A stretch of 32,394 nt of DNA. Origin: Leptospira sp. 96542 (lineage in GTDB: Bacteria; Spirochaetota; Leptospiria; Leptospirales; Leptospiraceae). The DNA lies in assembly GCA_029310945.1 (NCBI GenBank), contig JARJFC010000028.1, forward strand, positions 18,987 through 51,380, read 5' to 3'. The position numbers and the translations under genes were made by a program. The notes under the pieces are model-generated. The model was not told where the DNA came from, did no database searches, and was given only the letters and a program-made list of their open reading frames with translations. Of the stretch, positions 14,501-24,210 are shown in pieces. The first letter of the stretch is position 1. Every line of letters starts with the position of its first letter.

Positions 14501-16465
14501 ATGCCGAAAGAGAGAATTGTTGCTCCATCTAAAGAATTTGTCAAATTAGCAAACGTTAGTTTAAAGGAATACAAAACCAAATACAAACAATCCATCGAAA
14601 AACCTGAAACATTTTGGGCAGAACAAGCCAAACGTCTGACTTGGACTAAAAAATGGACAAAAGTTTTAAAACATAATTTTTCCAAAGCAAAAGCAGAATG
14701 GTTTGTGGGAGGGAAATTAAACGTATCATATAATTGTTTAGACCGCCATTTGGATTCTCCCCACAAAACCAAAGCGGCACTCATTTGGGAAGGGGACAAC
14801 CCTGAAGAATCCAAAGTCCTCACCTACCAAGACTTACACCGCGAGGTAAATCATTTTGCCAATGTTTTAAAAAAACTAAATGTCAAAAAGGGGGATCGGG
14901 TTCTGATTTATTTACCGATGATTCCGGAACTTGCCATTTCCGCATTGGCTTGTACCCGCATAGGTGCAGTCCACTCGGTTGTGTTTGGTGGATTTTCGCC
15001 GGAAGCTCTCCTCGGTCGGATAGAAGATTGTAAACCTACTCTTGTGATCACTGCGGATGGTGGGTACCGGGGTGGCAAACCCATCGAATTAAAGAAAAAT
15101 GTGGACAAAGCTCTTTCGGACTCCTCTGTAAAAATTCAGAATGTGGTGGTTGTCAAACGAACAGGGGACGAAGCCAACCTGCATTGGAAGGAAGGCCGCG
15201 ACCACTGGTACCACTATTTGATGAAAGAGGACGATGTAAAAAAAGACTGCTCTCCTGTTGCAATGGATTCGGAAGATCCAATGTTCATTTTATACACTTC
15301 TGGTTCCACTGGTAAACCAAAAGGTGTATTGCATACCACTGCTGGGTATTTACTCGGAGCCAACCTAACTTTTGCTACAGTTTTTGATTACAAAGAAACC
15401 GATACTTATTGGTGTACGGCAGATATAGGCTGGATCACAGGTCACAGTTATATCCTTTATGGGCCACTTTCCAATGGAGCCACATCTGTCATGTTTGAAG
15501 GGGTTCCAAGTTATCCCGATGCAGGTCGTTTTTGGGATGTCATCGATAAATACAAAGTGAATGTATTTTACACGGCACCCACAGCGATCCGCGCTCTGAT
15601 GCGGGAAGGGCTCGAACCCATTAAAAAACGTTCATTAAAATCTCTCCGACTCCTTGGCAGTGTGGGTGAACCCATCAATCCAGAAGCTTGGGAGTGGTAT
15701 TATACAAATATAGGCAAAAACAAATGCCCAATCGTGGATACTTGGTGGCAAACGGAAACAGGATCCATTATGATTTCAGGAATTCCTGGTGCCGTTCCAC
15801 AAAAACCTGGTTCGGCGAGCTGGCCATTTTATGGAGTTGAACCAGTGCTTGTGGACAATGAAGGTGTGGAAATCAAAAGCAAAGGCGAAATATCTGGCAA
15901 TCTTTGCATTAAAAAACCTTGGCCTTCCATGATGAGAGCTGTGTATGGGGATCCAAAACGATTCTTTGATACTTATTTTTCGCAGTTCAAAGGTTATTAC
16001 TTCACGGGAGATGGAGCCACACGAGACAAGGATGGTTACTTTCGCATAACAGGAAGAGTTGATGATGTTCTCAATGTATCAGGGCACCGTATCGGTTCAG
16101 CAGAAGTAGAAAGTGCCATTGTGGAACACAAGTCAATAGCTGAAGCAGCAGTTGTGGGTTTTCCACATGATATCAAAGGCCAAGGAATTTACGCTTTTGT
16201 GACCGTCAAACAAGGTGTTGCCACAAACGATGCCTTAAAATTGGAACTCGTCGCTATGGTTGAAAAAGTCATTGGTAAAATTGCGCGCCCCGATGTTATT
16301 CACTGGGCACCTGGCCTTCCGAAAACAAGGTCTGGCAAAATCATGCGCCGTATCTTACGAAAGATTGCATGTAATGAATTTGATAGTTTGGGAGATATTA
16401 GCACCCTTGCTGATCCTTCCGTTGTACAATCGTTAATTGATGATAAGAAAAAATACCATTCGTAA
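14501..16465 (+). CDS. acs: Acetyl-CoA synthetase
   Basis: The 654-residue AMP-forming acyl-CoA synthetase is full length. The P-loop-like [11 protein letters not shown] starts at Tyr265, then [13 protein letters not shown] (A5 region), [24 protein letters not shown] (hinge), [11 protein letters not shown], and [14 protein letters not shown]. The last holds Lys613, equivalent to Lys609 of E. coli Acs, which is regulated by reversible acetylation. The N-terminus [15 protein letters not shown] is typical of Acs rather than propionyl-CoA synthetase. It activates acetate to acetyl-CoA, feeding beta-oxidation-based metabolism. The Shine-Dalgarno AGAGGG is 4 bases upstream. It converges with the TPR gene with a 12-base gap. 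Confidence 0.96.
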   Translation: MPKERIVAPSKEFVKLANVSLKEYKTKYKQSIEKPETFWAEQAKRLTWTKKWTKVLKHNFSKAKAEWFVGGKLNVSYNCLDRHLDSPHKTKAALIWEGDNPEESKVLTYQDLHREVNHFANVLKKLNVKKGDRVLIYLPMIPELAISALACTRIGAVHSVVFGGFSPEALLGRIEDCKPTLVITADGGYRGGKPIELKKNVDKALSDSSVKIQNVVVVKRTGDEANLHWKEGRDHWYHYLMKEDDVKKDCSPVAMDSEDPMFILYTSGSTGKPKGVLHTTAGYLLGANLTFATVFDYKETDTYWCTADIGWITGHSYILYGPLSNGATSVMFEGVPSYPDAGRFWDVIDKYKVNVFYTAPTAIRALMREGLEPIKKRSLKSLRLLGSVGEPINPEAWEWYYTNIGKNKCPIVDTWWQTETGSIMISGIPGAVPQKPGSASWPFYGVEPVLVDNEGVEIKSKGEISGNLCIKKPWPSMMRAVYGDPKRFFDTYFSQFKGYYFTGDGATRDKDGYFRITGRVDDVLNVSGHRIGSAEVESAIVEHKSIAEAAVVGFPHDIKGQGIYAFVTVKQGVATNDALKLELVAMVEKVIGKIARPDVIHWAPGLPKTRSGKIMRRILRKIACNEFDSLGDISTLADPSVVQSLIDDKKKYHS

Positions 16466-16477
16466 TCGTTTGGTTTT

Positions 16478-17650
16478 TTAAAGCAGCATAGGTTCCAAGG
16501 AAAAGGGGCCGATGACGTTGAGTAGTTCCAACTCTTCAAATTCGGTATCCCTTTCGTCCAATCGTTTGCGAAATTCGCCTACACGATTGGGATCGTTTAC
16601 CAAAAACCAATGAACCGCAAAAAGTAAGTACTCACGATTTTTACGGTAAGTGTTCAAATGGTTTTCGACCAAATTGGCATTTAGTTTTTTACTATTTTTT
16701 TTATCCTTTACCAATTGGTCGATGGCCAGAGTGTCTCTATCCCTACCAAGATTCGCATAACTTTGTCGAATCAAAAATAAAATTTCAAAAGGATCTGATT
16801 CCGGTTCATATTTGAGTACATTAAAATAAGCTCGGCGAAACGAAGCGAGGGATTCCAAATACCTACCCTCCTCTTGCAAAAAAACTCCATACCTGACAAA
16901 GTAACGTGTTTCCTTTTTAAAAATGGTACAAACCCAAATGTATGCCTCTTCCAATGTCGGAAAACTTCCACCCCGCCTTGCTAATAACAAAGTCTCATAC
17001 ATAGTTTCTTCTCTTGGAAAATACGGAATGTATCGCAGAGTGAGTTCTTCCGCTTCTTTCCATTTTCTATTTTTTAAGTGTTTGGATAGGGTAGTTTGCA
17101 AAGCATCTTTCTCCGATTCAAAAGACTTATCGGATTCCAAAAGATTCATATATGATTCGTATTTTGATTCATTCCCGATCCGACGCGATAACAATCCAGC
17201 TGTGTACAATCTGTACTTTGCATTTGGATTTTTGGTCAAATAGAGTTCAGTGAATTCGAGTGCCAAGACGGGTTTTCGGATGCCATCATAATAATCTGCA
17301 ACATACAACATTAAGTCTGTTTGTTCGCTATTCAATTGAATTGATTGTTTGTAGGCTTCGACGGCATCTTGTTTTTGCCCTAATTTCCAGTGTGCACGAC
17401 CTAAAATATTATAATATCTGTAATCAGGATTGGGATTGAGTTCTTTTGCCTTGATAAGGAAATCAAAGGCTTTGGTCGGGGTCTCGGTGATGATTTTTTC
17501 GTCCGCAATCTCGAGTAATTTTTCATAACTATAGAAAGCAGTAACGGGGTTCAGAGTCTCCTTGGGTTCGCTCAAAATACTGATGGAAAAAAGAAATAGA
17601 CTTGTTCCCAGAACCCCAAATTGACATATTCTTCCTGACCGGCGTAACAT
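16478..17650 (-). CDS. Exported tetratricopeptide-repeat protein
   Basis: The 390-residue protein has an N-terminal signal-like segment (FGVLGTSLFLFSISILSEP, about residues 12-30) followed by helical repeats. Clear TPR units include YRYYNILGRAHWKLGQKQDAVEAYKQSIQLN (about 76-107) and VRYGVFLQEEGRYLESLASFRRAYF. It is probably a periplasmic or outer-membrane-associated scaffold. No enzymatic domain is seen. It is divergent from hppA across a 69-base gap and stands alone on its strand. Confidence 0.75.
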   Translation of the reverse strand: MLRRSGRICQFGVLGTSLFLFSISILSEPKETLNPVTAFYSYEKLLEIADEKIITETPTKAFDFLIKAKELNPNPDYRYYNILGRAHWKLGQKQDAVEAYKQSIQLNSEQTDLMLYVADYYDGIRKPVLALEFTELYLTKNPNAKYRLYTAGLLSRRIGNESKYESYMNLLESDKSFESEKDALQTTLSKHLKNRKWKEAEELTLRYIPYFPREETMYETLLLARRGGSFPTLEEAYIWVCTIFKKETRYFVRYGVFLQEEGRYLESLASFRRAYFNVLKYEPESDPFEILFLIRQSYANLGRDRDTLAIDQLVKDKKNSKKLNANLVENHLNTYRKNREYLLFAVHWFLVNDPNRVGEFRKRLDERDTEFEELELLNVIGPFSLEPMLL

Positions 17651-17719
17651 CTATAGTTTCTCATCGGTCATCTTCTAAAATTTCTTAGAAATCAAATAAC
17701 CATTCTTTAAGGGGATCTC

Positions 17720-19864
17720 ATGAATGTAGAGTTAATCATCATCGTCATGGCACTGCTATCCATAGCCACGGCGATTTTCTACGCAGCTCGGGTGGTACGC
17801 ATCCAAGTGGGCGCGGAAGGTGGAAACCAAACCCAAAATGACAAATTAAAAGAAATCTCTGCGGCCATCGCAGAAGGGGCTATGGCTTTCCTTCTCAGAG
17901 AATACCGAGTCATTTTACTTTTTATCAGTTTTATGACTGTACTTATCTTTTTGCTCTTAGACAATCCCAAAACGGAATTCAATGAAGGTGTTTACACTGC
18001 CATTGCTTTTGTGTCTGGCGCACTCATTTCTTGCCTTTCAGGTTTTATCGGAATGAAGATTGCCACAGCGGGTAACGTAAGAACTGCCCAAGCTGCCAAA
18101 ACATCGCTTTCTTCCGCATTCCGAGTGGCATTTGACTCTGGAGCTGTGATGGGTTTTGGACTCATCGGTCTGGCAGTCCTTGGTATGATTGGTCTTTTCC
18201 TACTATTTACTGGAATGAATTTGGGAGTCGAAAAACACATCCTTATGGAAGCCCTTGCTGGTTTTGGTTTGGGTGGGTCTTCTGTGGCGCTCTTTGGTCG
18301 TGTGGGTGGTGGTATTTACACCAAAGCTGCCGACGTTGGTGCTGACCTTGTGGGAAAAGTAGAAAAAGGAATCCCTGAAGATGATCCTAGAAACCCAGCC
18401 ACCATTGCTGACAATGTGGGCGATAACGTAGGTGACATTGCGGGTATGGGCGCAGACCTTTTTGGTTCCGCAGCGGAGGCAACTTGTGCAGCTCTCGTCA
18501 TTGGGGCAACAGCTTCGGCACTTGCCAATGACAACTCAGCTCTTCTCTATCCATTGTTGATTTCGGCAATTGGAATTCCTGCTTCACTCATCACTTCTTT
18601 TTTTGCAAGAGTGAAAGAAGGTGGGAATGTAGAAGCTGCTCTCAAACTCCAACTTTGGATTTCAACGGCACTCGTTGCAGTGGCATTGTACTTTGCCACT
18701 GATCTTTTCCTCATTGAAAGTTTCCAAATTGGAGACAAAACCATCACTAAGTGGGATGTTTATATTTCTGTCATGCTTGGATTGTTTGCGGGTATGTTCA
18801 TCGGTTGGATTACAGAAATCTACACTTCGCATTCTTACAAACCAGTGCGTGAAGTTGCTGATGCTTGTGAAACTGGTGCCGCAACCAATATCATCTATGG
18901 TTTGGCACTTGGCTACAAATCCACAGTTGTCCCTGTGATCTTACTTGTGATCGTCATCGTTGTTTCCAACATCCTTGCTGGTATGTATGGGATCGCAGTG
19001 GCTGCCATCGGTATGATTTCTACCATCGCCATCGGGCTCACCATCGACGCTTACGGTCCTGTTTCTGACAATGCTGGTGGGATCGCTGAAATGGCTGACC
19101 TTGGAAAAGAAGTTCGTGATCGCACTGACAATTTAGATGCAGCAGGCAACACCACAGCGGCTGTCGGAAAGGGTTTTGCCATAGGTTCTGCTGCTCTCAC
19201 TTCCCTGGCACTTTTTGCAGCCTTTGTGACTCGCACACAAAACGCTTCCAAAGAATTGGGAGAGGGTGCCATTGATCTCACATCCATCGAACTTTTGGAT
19301 CCTATGGTTTTTGGCGGGTTACTTTTTGGTGCTATGTTGCCATTTATTTTTTCTGCCATGACAATGAAGTCGGTGGGAAAGGCAGCCCTCGATATGGTAA
19401 AAGAAGTTCGTCGCCAATTCCATGAAATCCCTGGTCTAATGGAAGGAACCGCCAAACCAGAGTATGCGAAGTGTGTTGATATTTCAACTTCGGCCGCTCT
19501 CCGTGAAATGATCCCTCCTGGCCTCCTCGTACTCTTAAGTCCAATTGTTGTCGGTTATTTGTTTGGTGTAAAATCCCTTGCTGGTTTACTTGCGGGAGCT
19601 CTTGTTTCCGGAGTGGTTCTTGCCATTGCTTCTGCAAACTCTGGTGGAGCTTGGGACAATGCAAAAAAATACATCGAAAAAACCGCAGGCGGAAAGGGTT
19701 CTGAAAAACACAAAGCCGCCGTGGTTGGTGATACTGTGGGAGATCCATTCAAAGATACATCTGGACCTGCCATCAATATCCTCATCAAACTTATGGCCAT
19801 CACATCACTTGTGTTTGCTGAATTTTTTGTGACGAAAGGTGGAATTTTTCTAAACCTATTCTAA
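17720..19864 (+). CDS. hppA: Membrane-bound pyrophosphatase (ion-pumping), K+-dependent type
   Basis: The 714-residue protein with about 16 membrane helices is an ion-translocating pyrophosphatase. The substrate motif is seen in [38 protein letters not shown], and the C-terminal counterpart in [23 protein letters not shown]. The segment [10 protein letters not shown] (from Gly476) has Ala480 and Gly483 where K+-independent enzymes have Lys and Thr, indicating a K+-dependent enzyme. Whether H+ or Na+ is pumped cannot be decided. It conserves energy from biosynthetic pyrophosphate, including that released by the nearby Acs. Strong AAGGGG ribosome site 5 bases before the ATG; strong terminator downstream. 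Confidence 0.97.
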   Translation: MNVELIIIVMALLSIATAIFYAARVVRIQVGAEGGNQTQNDKLKEISAAIAEGAMAFLLREYRVILLFISFMTVLIFLLLDNPKTEFNEGVYTAIAFVSGALISCLSGFIGMKIATAGNVRTAQAAKTSLSSAFRVAFDSGAVMGFGLIGLAVLGMIGLFLLFTGMNLGVEKHILMEALAGFGLGGSSVALFGRVGGGIYTKAADVGADLVGKVEKGIPEDDPRNPATIADNVGDNVGDIAGMGADLFGSAAEATCAALVIGATASALANDNSALLYPLLISAIGIPASLITSFFARVKEGGNVEAALKLQLWISTALVAVALYFATDLFLIESFQIGDKTITKWDVYISVMLGLFAGMFIGWITEIYTSHSYKPVREVADACETGAATNIIYGLALGYKSTVVPVILLVIVIVVSNILAGMYGIAVAAIGMISTIAIGLTIDAYGPVSDNAGGIAEMADLGKEVRDRTDNLDAAGNTTAAVGKGFAIGSAALTSLALFAAFVTRTQNASKELGEGAIDLTSIELLDPMVFGGLLFGAMLPFIFSAMTMKSVGKAALDMVKEVRRQFHEIPGLMEGTAKPEYAKCVDISTSAALREMIPPGLLVLLSPIVVGYLFGVKSLAGLLAGALVSGVVLAIASANSGGAWDNAKKYIEKTAGGKGSEKHKAAVVGDTVGDPFKDTSGPAINILIKLMAITSLVFAEFFVTKGGIFLNLF

Positions 19865-19905
19865 TCAACATTTTTCGTGTCGGAACGATCCGATTCGAAG
19901 TTTGT

Positions 19906-19936
19906 AAAAGCCAGTAGCGATACTGGCTTTTTTTTA
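19906..19936 (+). terminator. Intrinsic terminator of hppA
   Basis: AAAAGCCAGTA (19906-19916), a GCGA tetraloop, then TACTGGCTTTT (19921-19931) form a perfect 11-bp stem. It continues into a run of nine T (19928-19936). It starts 42 bases after the hppA stop and also faces the end of the convergent lipoprotein gene at 19942. Confidence 0.92.
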
Positions 19937-19941
19937 GTTTT

Positions 19942-20364
19942 TCACTCGGCGGTAAATCTATAAATAAAATGGTCGGCCATTTCCAATCCATAACTCGAGC
20001 GAATTGTTTTGTTGATGGTAATTGTATAAACAGTCGTAGCCGTATAACTAGAAGCAGGTGAAAGTACCAAAACTCTTTGGAAAACACTACCGTTCAGAGT
20101 AGGGCAAAACAAAATGGGAGCACAACTGATTCGACCTGTTAAGTAGGTTGAATCAATGAGTTGAGTAAAAGTAATACGTAAGACGGTGTTTGTTGGTAGA
20201 GTGGAATCATTGACAGGGTCTGTGGATTCCACATAAAAATCGGGAGATGTCTGTCCGAAGATTGGAATTGCGAGAATTCCAATTAGGTTTGGTTCTGGCT
20301 CGGGTAAACATTGGTTAAACCCAAAGAATCCAAAAAAAATTAAATAGACCCGAACCAGTTTCAT
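19942..20364 (-). CDS. Putative lipoprotein with Ig-like (SbsA/Big_5) domain
   Basis: The 140-residue protein has an N-terminal hydrophobic segment and Cys (VYLIFFGFFGFNQCLPEPEPN), a relaxed spirochaete-style lipobox. The rest resembles a single bacterial Ig-like domain: ESTDPVNDSTLPTNTVLRITFTQLIDSTYL, then VLSPASSYTATTVYTITINKTIRSSYGLEM. Such domains occur in surface-exposed adhesins and S-layer proteins. It is last in the minus-strand run, 24 bases after the TRL-like gene. Confidence 0.65.
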   Translation of the reverse strand: MKLVRVYLIFFGFFGFNQCLPEPEPNLIGILAIPIFGQTSPDFYVESTDPVNDSTLPTNTVLRITFTQLIDSTYLTGRISCAPILFCPTLNGSVFQRVLVLSPASSYTATTVYTITINKTIRSSYGLEMADHFIYRFTAE

Positions 20365-20388
20365 TTTACGTATCTAATTATGTTTCGA

Positions 20389-20718
20389 CTAATTTCCACG
20401 AACAACCGTGCAGAGTTTTGCATACACTCCTAAAATTGTGAAACTTTCTAAACTTATGGACGAAATTTCCTTGATATTTCCCACTTCTTTGGTTTTGGAA
20501 ACAGAACTATCTCCAAAGGCAACCAATCCTAGATAGGAGCGACTACAGAGAATTGCTTCCCTTTGGCTTGGCTTACCTGTTTCCATTAGACTTGTGGACT
20601 GGTTTTCATACAACCAACCCTGCGATCCGAAACCAGAACTCGCACATTGGAAAAAAATAATACATAAAACGGGTAGGAGTTTGGATTTAAGATTTACGTT
20701 GGGCTTTGAGTTCTTCAT
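20389..20718 (-). CDS. TRL-like family lipoprotein (copy 1)
   Basis: The 109-residue protein has a lipoprotein signal (LLPVLCIIFFQCASSG) and the TRL-like pattern: GWLYENQST, REAILCSRSYLGLVAFGDSSVSKTKEVGNIKEISSI, ending AKLCTVVRGN. Members are small exported proteins of unknown role, first noted beside tRNA genes. Cys58 and a C-terminal Cys may pair in a disulfide. The start overlaps the coiled-coil gene by 32 bases. A second TRL-like gene lies on the other side of the coiled-coil gene. Confidence 0.72.
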   Translation of the reverse strand: MKNSKPNVNLKSKLLPVLCIIFFQCASSGFGSQGWLYENQSTSLMETGKPSQREAILCSRSYLGLVAFGDSSVSKTKEVGNIKEISSISLESFTILGVYAKLCTVVRGN

Positions 20719-20944
20719 CTAAAAGTTTGGAAAGTTTATTTTGTAAACTTATGATTTCCCCATAGAGCCGTTCGATTTGTTTTTCCTTTTTTTCGATCTT
20801 TTCGCGGAGGCCGTCGATGGATTTGGATTCAGTTTTCGATTTTTTTTTATGGAGAGCAGTGAGTTTGGAATCTATTTCTTTATAGATCGATCCTGATTTT
20901 AATTGTTTGGAAAATTCGTTAAGTGATTGGATGTCTTGTTTCAT
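20687..20944 (-). CDS. Small coiled-coil protein
   Basis: From ATG 20944 the protein has 85 residues (MKQDIQSLNEFSKQLKSG..). Residues 40-80 form a highly charged, heptad-like coiled coil: REKIEKKEKQIERLYGEIISLQNKLSKLLDEELKAQ. There is no signal peptide, so it is probably cytoplasmic, unlike its two TRL-like neighbours. The upstream extension to 20965 has no support. Its ATG overlaps the stop of TRL copy 2 (ATGA), and its end overlaps TRL copy 1 by 32 bases. Function unknown. Confidence 0.65.
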   Translation of the reverse strand: MKQDIQSLNEFSKQLKSGSIYKEIDSKLTALHKKKSKTESKSIDGLREKIEKKEKQIERLYGEIISLQNKLSKLLDEELKAQRKS

Positions 20945-21255
20945 CTTCCTGTCACCCTGAGGCAATTTTCCTGGAAAAATAAATACTGCGTTTTGGTGTA
21001 AAGATCAACGGAGAGGACTTCTTTCCATTGACCTTTGCCAACGATGGATTCATAATCTGCTGAACCAACCGATACTAACCCAAAATAGTTCCTAATGCAA
21101 GTTTCTTTGTATTCTAAGTTTAGAGCGGGGATGCTATTTTTTGCATACCAACCTTGTTGCCCACGACTTTGGATCACCGTGAGCGAAGGGTTTCCCAGTT
21201 GTGCACTGATACATTGTACAATGGGAAAACACCCTAAAAGAAACATATACTTCAC
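20941..21255 (-). CDS. TRL-like family lipoprotein (copy 2)
   Basis: The 104-residue protein has a signal with a Cys (MFLLGCFPIVQCISAQ) and the TRL-like core QQGWYAKNSIPAL, KETCIRNYFGLVSVGSADYESIVGKGQWKEVLSVDL, ending ENCLRVTGR. It aligns by eye with TRL copy 1: GW(L/Y), a Cys followed by R-x-Y-x-GLV, and a C-terminal Cys-x-x-V-x-G. The start is GTG 21255, which shares one base with the stop of the upstream barrel gene (TAGTG); ATG 21246 is the alternative. Confidence 0.7.
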   Translation of the reverse strand: MKYMFLLGCFPIVQCISAQLGNPSLTVIQSRGQQGWYAKNSIPALNLEYKETCIRNYFGLVSVGSADYESIVGKGQWKEVLSVDLYTKTQYLFFQENCLRVTGR

Positions 21256-22061
21256 TATTCTGGATCAAAAAAATAGAAATAAGAAAACCGAATGCCCCGA
21301 TCCATTGCATTCTCATCCTTGGGAAGCATACCAAATAACAACGATAAACCGAAAGTTCCAAAGGATTCTGTTTTGTAAGTTGCACCTGGATAGAGATTAA
21401 AATACCTCATTGATTTATCCACTTCCTTATCAAAAGGTTCGCGGTATTCAAGTTCTGTAAAAATTCGGAAAGATTTTGTTAATCCAACGGAAGGTGCTAA
21501 ACCCACCTGGTAGTAACGTTTGAATTCTTGTAAATTCGTTTCTCTGCCATGTCGGTTGGTTTCTGTTTGGAAACGAAACTCAGACATAATTTCAAAAATT
21601 CCATACTTAAAACCCAAACCAAAGTTGGGGCGAACTAAATAATAATCAGGATTTTCTCGTTCGCGAAATACGGCGTTTCGTTTTTTGTCATACAAACGAA
21701 GACCTGCTCCAATGAGGAACTGAGAGCTACCCCAATCAAAAATTTTACCGTATTTGATTCCTGCATTCCAACGATCCCAAGTGGCTTCTTTGCCTGAATC
21801 GGTATAAGAATATTCATTTCTGCCCAAACTGGAGATGATAGAAAAATGATCAAAAAATTTAAATTCACCCTCTACGTTGAGATTTTTATTTTGTTCATAC
21901 ACTTGGTTAAAATCCTTATCCCAATATGTAATATTTCCTCTTATTTTGGTGTAAACCGCAACGGGTTCGATCTGTAATGGATGCGCAAAACCAGCGTTCG
22001 GTTCAGCAAATAATCCAACGCTAAAAAAACTTAAAAATATAAAATACGTAAATTGTTTCAT
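21255..22061 (-). CDS. Outer-membrane beta-barrel protein
   Basis: The 268-residue protein has a cleavable signal (MKQFTYFIFLSFFSVGLFA|EPN). It then alternates amphipathic strands, many starting or ending in Tyr, Phe or Trp (FKFFDHFSIISSLGRNEYSYT, GSSQFLIGAGLRLYDKKR, YLVRPNFGLGFKYGIFEIMSEFRFQTE, FRIFTELEYREP, FGTFGLSLLFGML). The C-terminal residues are GIRFSYFYFFDPE, so it lacks the usual terminal Phe by a few residues. It is probably a barrel of about 10-12 strands. The ATG lies 1 base after the stop of the SGNH gene (TAA G ATG). Role unknown. Confidence 0.72.
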   Translation of the reverse strand: MKQFTYFIFLSFFSVGLFAEPNAGFAHPLQIEPVAVYTKIRGNITYWDKDFNQVYEQNKNLNVEGEFKFFDHFSIISSLGRNEYSYTDSGKEATWDRWNAGIKYGKIFDWGSSQFLIGAGLRLYDKKRNAVFRERENPDYYLVRPNFGLGFKYGIFEIMSEFRFQTETNRHGRETNLQEFKRYYQVGLAPSVGLTKSFRIFTELEYREPFDKEVDKSMRYFNLYPGATYKTESFGTFGLSLLFGMLPKDENAMDRGIRFSYFYFFDPE

Positions 22062-22062
22062 C

Positions 22063-22908
22063 TTATCGGCCTATGTTTGTTATCGGATAAATGGTCAAAG
22101 CAAAACGATCTGCTAGCAATTTGTAGCCTAGATTATTTGGGTGGATACAATCGGTCATAAACTCAGCCTGTGACGATGGTGGTCCGAATAATGTTCGGCG
22201 CAAATCAACATAGAGAAGGGTGGGTTCTTCGTTTGCTATCGAAAGGAAGGTATTGTTCAGCCCATCCAATTGGTCACGAGCGAAAATGGCGGCATCTGGA
22301 ACATTCAAACCCACTTGGTCGAAAAGTGTTTTACAACCCGAATTGCCGCGAACCACATTCATATAAGGATTCGGATAATCGTATCCGTGAATGATCCAAG
22401 TGATGGGTTGACCACCAAATTTTGACAATTTATAGGCATTGCCTGTTTGTACCATGTGTTTGAGATCGGTACGGATTTTCGCAAACCGACTTGCTTGTAC
22501 AGCATCTACATTACCAACAAATTCTGCAATATTAGCTTGTAGGTCGTTTCCACCGAGGGAAATGATGATAGTTTTGATGTCTGCACCAGCCTCGTCAATC
22601 ACTTGGAATTGTAACCCTTGGCCAACCGCTGCCGATAAAGTGCGACCACCAAGAGTGGCACCTGCAAATTGATAACCATGGTCGTTTTCTAAACGGGTTC
22701 GCAGTGTTTCGACTATTTCTAAACCTAAGGCATAATCAGTCCAACTGTCGCCAATGATGCCCACACGGGCTGGTGTTTGTCCGTTACAAATCGCAAAACT
22801 ATGACAGAACATACTGTTTGCAATATTGTCTTCATACCTTTTTTTTGTATCACAATGGGAAAGGACAAGGAGGAGTCCAATACAGGTTATTAATTTTCTA
22901 TTGAGCAT
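22063..22908 (-). CDS. SGNH/GDSL-hydrolase-family lipoprotein
   Basis: The 281-residue protein has a lipoprotein signal (CIGLLLVLSHC). SGNH blocks: block I RVGIIGDSWTDYAL (nucleophile Ser), block III ISLGGNDLQ, block V TDCIHPNNLGY (catalytic Asp and His). A Gly for block II is plausible at ATLGGRTLS. SGNH enzymes remove acyl or acetyl groups from sugars or lipids. As a lipoprotein it should act in the periplasm or at the surface. It is followed after 1 base by the barrel gene and preceded within 4 bases by the symporter gene. Confidence 0.85.
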   Translation of the reverse strand: MLNRKLITCIGLLLVLSHCDTKKRYEDNIANSMFCHSFAICNGQTPARVGIIGDSWTDYALGLEIVETLRTRLENDHGYQFAGATLGGRTLSAAVGQGLQFQVIDEAGADIKTIIISLGGNDLQANIAEFVGNVDAVQASRFAKIRTDLKHMVQTGNAYKLSKFGGQPITWIIHGYDYPNPYMNVVRGNSGCKTLFDQVGLNVPDAAIFARDQLDGLNNTFLSIANEEPTLLYVDLRRTLFGPPSSQAEFMTDCIHPNNLGYKLLADRFALTIYPITNIGR

Positions 22909-22912
22909 GGTT

Positions 22913-24154
22913 TTATTTTTCCTTCCAGATCAAATTCATAATGTACGCACATGAAAGATCGCCTGATAGATTTATAGAAGTTCGACACATGTCCAAAAAT
23001 CGGTCAACTCCAAAAAGTAAAGTGATTCCTTCAATAGGAATATGAAAGGTTTGGAGAATGGACGCAAGGATAACAAGCCCAACTCCTGGAGTGGCCGCAG
23101 TGCCAATAGAGGCAGCAGTGACGGTGCCCACTAACAGAATTAAATCGGTGGTACTCAAATCAACTTGGTACACTTGACTGAGAAACACTGTGGCTACGGC
23201 TTGGTATAAGGCCGTACCATCCATATTGACAGTGGCACCAAGAGGCAAAACAAAATCGGCAATTTTTTCACCGATTCCTAAATTCTCTTTTGCTACCTTT
23301 AATGAAAATGGAAGAACTGAACTTGAACTTGAGGTCGAAAATCCAAGAAGTGGAATTTCTCTGATGAGATAAAAGAACCGAAAGGGATTTTGTTTAGTAA
23401 AAAAATATACCATCAACCCATAAAAAATAAAAAGCAAAAATAAACCAGTTAACACTGTCAATACGTAAGATAGAAGGCCATACAAAAGATCGAAGCCAAT
23501 TTGTATCATAGCAAAACTCATGAGGCCAAAAACAGCAATGGGTGCTAGTTTCATTGCAAAGGAAACCACCCATAAACAAAAACTTTCAATGGAGTGAATA
23601 ATGGCTTTTAGTGCGGTTCCTTTTTCCTTGGCTGTTAAAAAGAAAATCCCAAGTATTAGGCCAAACAAAACTACGGATAACATTTGTTGGTTTGCCCACA
23701 TAGAAATTATATTTTTGGGGATTATGTTTGAAATCATGTTTGGTAGTGGCTCTTGTACCGCAGTTGCGAAGTTGGGAACATCTGCTAAAATCGAATCACC
23801 CAAGCGGATGTATTTGCCAGGCCGAATCCAAACACATAGTACAATTCCAATACTAATGGCAACACTTGTCGTAAAAACAAAATAGAGCAAAGTGCGGATC
23901 CCTAAATTCAATAAATCAGAAAGATCACGTAAACTAGAAACTCCTAGTGCGATGGATACAATGACTAAGGGAACCATAATCATTTGTAAAAGATTTAAAA
24001 ATACATCCCCAGGAAAACGAAACCAAGGTAAGGTGGTAGTTAATATATCTTTTGGGAGAAGGTTAAATGTCGGATTGAGTATGACCCCAACAAATAAGCC
24101 CAAAAACAAACCGACTAATACTTGGATCCAAAACGCAGGCATTCGAAAAGACAT
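22913..24154 (-). CDS. Dicarboxylate/amino acid:cation symporter (DAACS/GltP family)
   Basis: About 413 residues with eight or so membrane spans and two re-entrant hairpins. HP1 holds the serine-rich GFSTSSSSSVLPFSLKVA. TM7 has ATVNMDGTALYQAVATVFLSQ (NMDGT motif), HP2 has GTAATPGVGLVIL, and TM8 has DRFLDMCRTSINLSGDL. These are hallmarks of Glt(Ph)/GltP/DctA transporters that import glutamate, aspartate or C4-dicarboxylates with H+ or Na+. The TM8 Arg of MCRT is the usual acidic-substrate residue. ATG 24154 is preferred over TTG 24160. A 13-bp inverted repeat separates it from the helicase gene. Confidence 0.92.
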   Translation of the reverse strand: MSFRMPAFWIQVLVGLFLGLFVGVILNPTFNLLPKDILTTTLPWFRFPGDVFLNLLQMIMVPLVIVSIALGVSSLRDLSDLLNLGIRTLLYFVFTTSVAISIGIVLCVWIRPGKYIRLGDSILADVPNFATAVQEPLPNMISNIIPKNIISMWANQQMLSVVLFGLILGIFFLTAKEKGTALKAIIHSIESFCLWVVSFAMKLAPIAVFGLMSFAMIQIGFDLLYGLLSYVLTVLTGLFLLFIFYGLMVYFFTKQNPFRFFYLIREIPLLGFSTSSSSSVLPFSLKVAKENLGIGEKIADFVLPLGATVNMDGTALYQAVATVFLSQVYQVDLSTTDLILLVGTVTAASIGTAATPGVGLVILASILQTFHIPIEGITLLFGVDRFLDMCRTSINLSGDLSCAYIMNLIWKEK

Positions 24155-24166
24155 TCCCAAATGCTT

Positions 24167-24210
24167 CTATATTTCAATTGTCTGTAAATGAATTTTAAAT
24201 TGAAATATAG
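24167..24210 (-). repeat. Intercistronic 13-bp inverted repeat between helicase and symporter
   Basis: CTATATTTCAATT (24167-24179) and its exact complement (24198-24210) flank an 18-base loop that holds the helicase stop codon's end. The right arm encodes the last helicase residues. It is AT-rich with no T-tail, so a classic terminator is unlikely. An mRNA processing or stability hairpin, or a protein-binding site, would fit better. Confidence 0.5.

Noticed and set aside
19051..19455. Long open frame antisense to hppA (134 residues), and others on that strand
   Set aside because: Composition is the complement of hppA codons, with no ribosome site and no family likeness; it is a coding shadow.
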